Source: Saprospira grandis DSM 2844
GTDB lineage: Bacteria > Bacteroidota > Bacteroidia > Chitinophagales > Saprospiraceae
Assembly (NCBI RefSeq): GCF_000275825.1
Contig: NZ_JH719942.1
Location: forward strand, 1,359,268-1,423,267
Reading direction: 5' to 3'
Length of the DNA stretch: 64,000 nucleotides
Notes under the pieces: generated by a model
Told to the model about the DNA's origin: nothing
What the model saw: only the letters and a program-made list of their open reading frames with translations
Database searches by the model: none
Shown here: one piece after another, positions 60,620 through 64,000 of the stretch
How positions within the stretch are numbered: position 1 is the stretch's first letter
Layout of the letters: each line of letters opens with the position of its first letter
Program-made: the position numbers and the translations under genes

Positions 60620-62173
60620 TTAGAAATCAAATTTGATTCCCTGCGCCAAAGGTACATCCGCACCATAGTTAATGGTATTGGTTTGGCGACGCATATAGGC
60701 CTTCCAAGCGTCAGAGCCCGACTCACGTCCTCCACCAGTTTCTTTTTCTCCACCAAAAGCACCTCCAATTTCAGCTCCAGAAGTACCAATGTTTACGTTG
60801 GCAATTCCGCAATCAGAACCCTGAGAAGAAAGGAAGAGCTCGGCCTCGCGGATAGAGTCGGTCATGATGGCCGAAGACAATCCCTGAGGAACATCATTTT
60901 GCATAGCAATGGCCTCTTCCAAATCGCTGTACTTGAGCAAATAAAGGATAGGGGCAAAAGTTTCTGTTTTTACGATATCAAATTGCTCACTCACCTCAAT
61001 CAAACAAGGCTTCACATAGCAACCGCTTTCATAACCTTCGCCTTCCAATACACCACCTTCTACCAAGACGTTTCCGCCAGCGGCTTTAGCGGCTTCAATA
61101 GCGGCTAGATAAGTGTTTACAGAATCTTGGTCGATCAATGGACCAACATGATTGTTTTGGTCCAAAGGATTACCAATGCGAAGTTGGGGGTAAGCATTGA
61201 TCAACAACTCTTTTACTTTATCATAAACAGAATCGTGAACGATAAGGCGACGAGTAGACGTACAACGCTGTCCGCAAGTACCTACGGCACCAAAGATCGT
61301 AGCGGTTAGGGTCACTTTAAGGTCGGCCTGAGGCGTAACGATAATGGCGTTGTTTCCGCCCAATTCCAAAAGGGTTTTACCAAAGCGGCCAGCTACTGTT
61401 TGGCCCACAATGCGGCCCATACGGCTAGAACCTGTAGCAGAAATCAATGGAACGCGCTCGTCATTGGTCATCCACTCCCCTACATGATAGTCGCCAGTTA
61501 CGATTGCCGAAAGTCCTTCGGGCAATTTATTCTCTTCCAAAACCTCTTTCAAGATATTCTGGCAAGCAATGGCGCAAAGAGGCGCTTTTTCAGAGCCTTT
61601 CCAGATACAAACATCGCCACAAACAAGGGCAATCATGGCATTCCAAGACCAAACGGCCACGGGGAAATTAAAGGCAGAGATAATCCCTACGATCCCTAGC
61701 GGATGCCATTGCTCATACATTCTGTGGTTGGGGCGCTCCGATTTCATGCTGAGGCCATAAAGTTGGCGCGAAAGTCCAACAGCAAAGTCACAGATATCAA
61801 TCATTTCTTGTACTTCCCCCCAGCCTTCTTGCAGGCTTTTTCCCATTTCATAAGAAACTAGGCGGCCCAAAGCGTCTTTGTGGCGGCGCAATGCTTCTCC
61901 ATATTGACGAACGATTTCGCCACGTTGAGGAGCAGGCGTAGTTCTCCAGCTCTTAAAAGCGGCCTGTCCAGCCGATACAATACGCTCATATTCGGCCTGG
62001 CTAGTGGCATATACCTTAGCAATCAAGGCACCATCTACTGGAGAGTAGGAAGAAATCTGGGGCGCATTGGCCTCATGAAAATCCTCTAAACCTGTGCTGC
62101 TACCGGCATTGACCTCGGCCAATCCTAGTTCTTTGAGCACTTGGCTCATATCAATTTGCTCTGCTGTTTGCAT
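60620..62173 (-). CDS. ALDH7-type aldehyde dehydrogenase
   Basis: The 517-residue NAD-dependent dehydrogenase resembles ALDH7A1/antiquitin-type enzymes, which oxidise alpha-aminoadipic semialdehyde in lysine degradation. The catalytic Cys lies in FGAVGTCGQRCTSTRR and the general-base Glu in TLLELGGNNAI. The NAD site appears in ISAFNFPVAVW and ISATGSSRMGRIVG. The C-terminal GTSGAEIGGAFGGEKETGGG with ESGSDAWKAYMRR is typical of ALDH7. No lysine-pathway neighbours are in view, so the substrate is inferred from the family. Confidence 0.92.
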   Translation of the reverse strand: MQTAEQIDMSQVLKELGLAEVNAGSSTGLEDFHEANAPQISSYSPVDGALIAKVYATSQAEYERIVSAGQAAFKSWRTTPAPQRGEIVRQYGEALRRHKDALGRLVSYEMGKSLQEGWGEVQEMIDICDFAVGLSRQLYGLSMKSERPNHRMYEQWHPLGIVGIISAFNFPVAVWSWNAMIALVCGDVCIWKGSEKAPLCAIACQNILKEVLEENKLPEGLSAIVTGDYHVGEWMTNDERVPLISATGSSRMGRIVGQTVAGRFGKTLLELGGNNAIIVTPQADLKVTLTATIFGAVGTCGQRCTSTRRLIVHDSVYDKVKELLINAYPQLRIGNPLDQNNHVGPLIDQDSVNTYLAAIEAAKAAGGNVLVEGGVLEGEGYESGCYVKPCLIEVSEQFDIVKTETFAPILYLLKYSDLEEAIAMQNDVPQGLSSAIMTDSIREAELFLSSQGSDCGIANVNIGTSGAEIGGAFGGEKETGGGRESGSDAWKAYMRRQTNTINYGADVPLAQGIKFDF

Positions 62174-62204
62174 GTTGCTGTAATTTTGTGTTCAAAAATC
62201 TTTT

Positions 62205-62236
62205 CAAAGATAACAGAAACCCAAAGTTCTGCCAAA
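62205..62236 (-). promoter_or_regulatory. Bacteroidota-type promoter for the ALDH gene
   Basis: On the minus strand TTTG (62233-62236) precedes TATCTTTG (62205-62212) by 20 bp, a full consensus match, 32 bp upstream of the start codon. Confidence 0.75.
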
Positions 62237-62275
62237 TAGGGAGGAACTAAAGGCTTGTTTTTATTCTATTCTTAT

Positions 62276-62434
62276 TGTTTTGGGGCTGCCCCTTCCTGCG
62301 GTCGGGTCGGGCTGTGTCGTGGCTCGCAGGTCTGCTCGGCCCTGCGCAAAATTCGCTACGCTCATTTTGCTTGGTCTGCGGCTGCGCCGCACCACTTTCC
62401 ATCCCTCAGCCGCGGGCCTTCGGCCCTTTTTAAG
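62276..62434 (+). repeat. GC-rich interspersed element, copy 20
   Basis: TTTTGGGGCTGCCCC, TTCCTGCGGTCGGGTCGGGC, GCTCGCAGGTCTGCTCGGCC, a CAAAATTCG..CATTTTG stem, GGTCTGCGGCTGCGCCGCA, TTCCATCCCTCAGCC and CGGGCCTTCGGCCC. Confidence 0.87.
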
Positions 62435-62513
62435 CCGCCTTTTGGACCTACTATAATATCGCTTTTTGCTGCCTGTTCTTTGGTGCTTAGGTATACAGAA
62501 GGGGAATTTATTT

Positions 62514-62712
62514 TGGAGACTGTTTAAAGCTTTGTGTTTCCCCTTTTTGCTGCCTAGGGACAAGCCCCTAGGCTAGCTTTTTCAGACAGCCCTCTAAAGA
62601 GGGCCTTTGAATAAGGTTCTTCTCTGCAACAACAACTGAACAAGGCCTTGTATATCAATAGTTGAGGCCCTCGCAGAGGGCTGACTCCATTGGATTGCCT
62701 AGGGGCTTGTCC
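62514..62712. repeat. MITE-like element, diverged second copy
   Basis: It matches 35001-35207 over about 200 bp: GAGACTGTTTAAA, CCTAGGGACAAGCCCCTAGG, CAGACAGCCCTCTAAAGAGG, CTTGTATATCAA, GAGGGCTGACTCCATTGG and the inverted CCTAGGGGCTTGTCC. The distal end (AACAGTCTC) was not found. It lies in the 720-bp gap before the last gene; a TGAGGGTTTCAACCCTCA hairpin follows at 62751-62768. Confidence 0.72.
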
Positions 62713-62843
62713 GTCCAGCTTTTGTTCAATTTTAGATGCCGTTTAATTCATGAGGGTTTCAACCCTCATTCATATATCATTGCGAAGCAATACCTAAAAA
62801 GGGCCGAGCGAAGCGACTAGGCATCCAAAAAAATCAAACTAAA

Positions 62844-62875
62844 TTTGCGTTTACAAATTAAAGTTACTACCTTTG
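62844..62875 (+). promoter_or_regulatory. Bacteroidota-type promoter
   Basis: TTTG (62844-62847), a 20-bp spacer and TACCTTTG (62868-62875) match the consensus fully. It lies 21 bp upstream of the last gene's ATG. Confidence 0.8.
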
Positions 62876-62896
62876 TGTAAACATAAAAACAAAGCG

Positions 62897-64000
62897 ATGA
62901 AAGCATTAGCCATTTTTCTGTTATCGAGTTTATTTTTTGGCCATCTAAATTTATTACAGATGAAGCAGCGAGAACTTTTTTTGGCAAAGCAGCAGCAGTA
63001 TCAAGAAGATACAGCCCTTTATGAAGAAACCTTGGCGCAATATCAAGAACTCTATGCGCTTTATCAGGAGCTTCCTGCAGAGGATCCCGATCGCCCTACA
63101 ATTAAGCTGGCCTTGCTCAAGACCAAAGAGGGCCTAAAGGCCTTTAAGCCGCAGCTCAAAATGGAAAAGGCAAATTTGGAGCAGCTATTTTTGGCCCTTA
63201 AAGAAGAGGATATTCCCAAAACTGATTTTTTGTTAGAGTTTGCTCTAAATGCTGAAGCTGTTACTTTAAAAGCACGAAAGCTGCAAGGGAATATTCAAAA
63301 AGACCAGTGGGAAGAAAAAAGCTATCTGAAAAATCTTTACGCCAAATTCAAGGAAGGTAAAAAGCTCAAAGTTTGCCGTCTAATTGCAGCAGATATTAAG
63401 GCCTTAGTGGGGCAGGCAGACAACAAGCCGCCCAGTATATTTTTAGAAGAATTGGCCCAAATTTTTGAGCGTTATGATGCAGTAGAAAAGATTAAGAAGT
63501 ATAGAGCTAAATCGCGCTTTATTGAGTCTAGCATTGCGCCTTATGTCCTTTCTCCTAACCAACTAGAACCCATTTTGGACCAAGCCCTGGCCAAAGATGA
63601 CTTTTTGACGGAGGAGGAGTTGGAGGAGAAGTTGGCCAAAGAAGAGCAACAAGCAAAAGAAGAAGAGGAATATTTAGCCCAGGTTAAACTAGAATTTGAT
63701 AGTACTTTGTCGCTGGCCGATTTTATTTGGCAAAAGGCAGAGCTTTTAGACAGCTTAAATAGCTTAGCTAAAGCTAGCCAAAGTCCTATGGCTAAAGCAC
63801 TAATTGAGGGTTTAATTGCACAACTATCGCGAGCTCAACTAGGGCTTATTCAACTCAATACTATTGAGGATTGTTTTGCTCAAAGTTTAGCTAAGGTCAA
63901 AGTAGATAACTCACTTAGAACAGCAGAAAAAGAGTTAGGATATGCATTTACCTTCTATCAATTTCAAGAAGAAATCAATGGTCTTGGCCTAAAAGTTAAA
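62897..64000 (+). CDS. coiled-coil protein, incomplete at the window end
   Basis: The frame opens at ATG 62897 and remains open for 368 codons to the last base, so the C-terminus lies outside. The N-terminus, MKALAIFLLSSLFFGHLNLL, may be a signal peptide or membrane anchor. The rest is very rich in Gln, Glu, Lys and Leu, with long predicted coiled coils (for example QMKQRELFLAKQQQYQEDT, and the acidic EEELEEKLAKEEQQAKEEEE). No family recognised. A perfect promoter match lies just upstream, which supports a real gene. Confidence 0.75.
   Translation, partial: MKALAIFLLSSLFFGHLNLLQMKQRELFLAKQQQYQEDTALYEETLAQYQELYALYQELPAEDPDRPTIKLALLKTKEGLKAFKPQLKMEKANLEQLFLALKEEDIPKTDFLLEFALNAEAVTLKARKLQGNIQKDQWEEKSYLKNLYAKFKEGKKLKVCRLIAADIKALVGQADNKPPSIFLEELAQIFERYDAVEKIKKYRAKSRFIESSIAPYVLSPNQLEPILDQALAKDDFLTEEELEEKLAKEEQQAKEEEEYLAQVKLEFDSTLSLADFIWQKAELLDSLNSLAKASQSPMAKALIEGLIAQLSRAQLGLIQLNTIEDCFAQSLAKVKVDNSLRTAEKELGYAFTFYQFQEEINGLGLKVK

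Noticed and set aside
1..64000. tRNA, rRNA, riboswitch or replication origin
   Set aside because: No cloverleaf, rRNA segment, known riboswitch core or DnaA-box cluster was recognised by eye; a tRNAscan/Infernal run would be needed to be certain.

Overview
The window looks like chromosomal DNA of a marine Bacteroidota of the Saprospiraceae type, and the overall character recalls Saprospira. Reasons visible in the sequence are two proteins with type IX secretion C-terminal sorting domains, Bacteroidota-type families (DUF3078, GSCFA, DUF4139), near absence of Shine-Dalgarno sites, and several clean TTTG-(19/20)-TAnnTTTG promoters. The genus is an inference; no rRNA or tRNA gene is present to confirm it.

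Layout. 1-5.1 kb: a small WYL-like protein, a large single-chain restriction-modification enzyme, and a 930-bp IS5-family element inserted just upstream of the latter. 5.2-20 kb: housekeeping, including a FadJ-type beta-oxidation enzyme, an unusual OppB-type permease, a TlpA thioredoxin, DUF3078, GSCFA, an AI-2E-type permease, a rhomboid protease, the acpP-fabF-rnc group and methionine salvage mtnC-mtnA. 20-38.8 kb: secreted T9SS cargo, a sigma-54 activator, miaB, pcm, a DUF2779 protein, a GT2 glycosyltransferase and an M48 peptidase. 38.9-52.7 kb: two AT-rich accessory cassettes (A and B) on either side of a TetR-fadN-fadA fatty-acid operon. 52.7-64 kb: two tandem secreted paralogues, an RloA/RloB defence pair whose second gene carries an in-frame amber codon, serC-mazG, DUF1415, an ECF sigma/anti-sigma/CpxP-like group, an ALDH7-type dehydrogenase and an incomplete coiled-coil gene running off the end.

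The strongest unexplained signal is non-coding. At least 21 copies of a 120-210 bp GC-rich intergenic element occur in both orientations. Copies keep the same short core segments (GCTCGC..TCTGCTCGGCCCT, GGTCTG, CATCCCTCAGCC or CATCGCTAGGCC), but the stems between the cores change sequence while staying self-complementary. This is the covariation expected of a conserved structure. Smaller hairpin families (arms around GGTTGAAACC or GGCTGAAGCC) cluster beside them.

The second signal is that cassettes A and B share nearly identical outer flanks and a conserved leader encoding a short coiled-coil protein, yet carry unrelated cargo. In A the cargo gene is split by the second copy of the IS, and removing the IS plus one 3-bp duplication restores a single 548-codon frame. 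The rloAB pair is bracketed by a 35-bp perfect direct repeat that also works as a terminator. Together the accessory parts look like exchangeable cassettes set in repeat-rich intergenic DNA.
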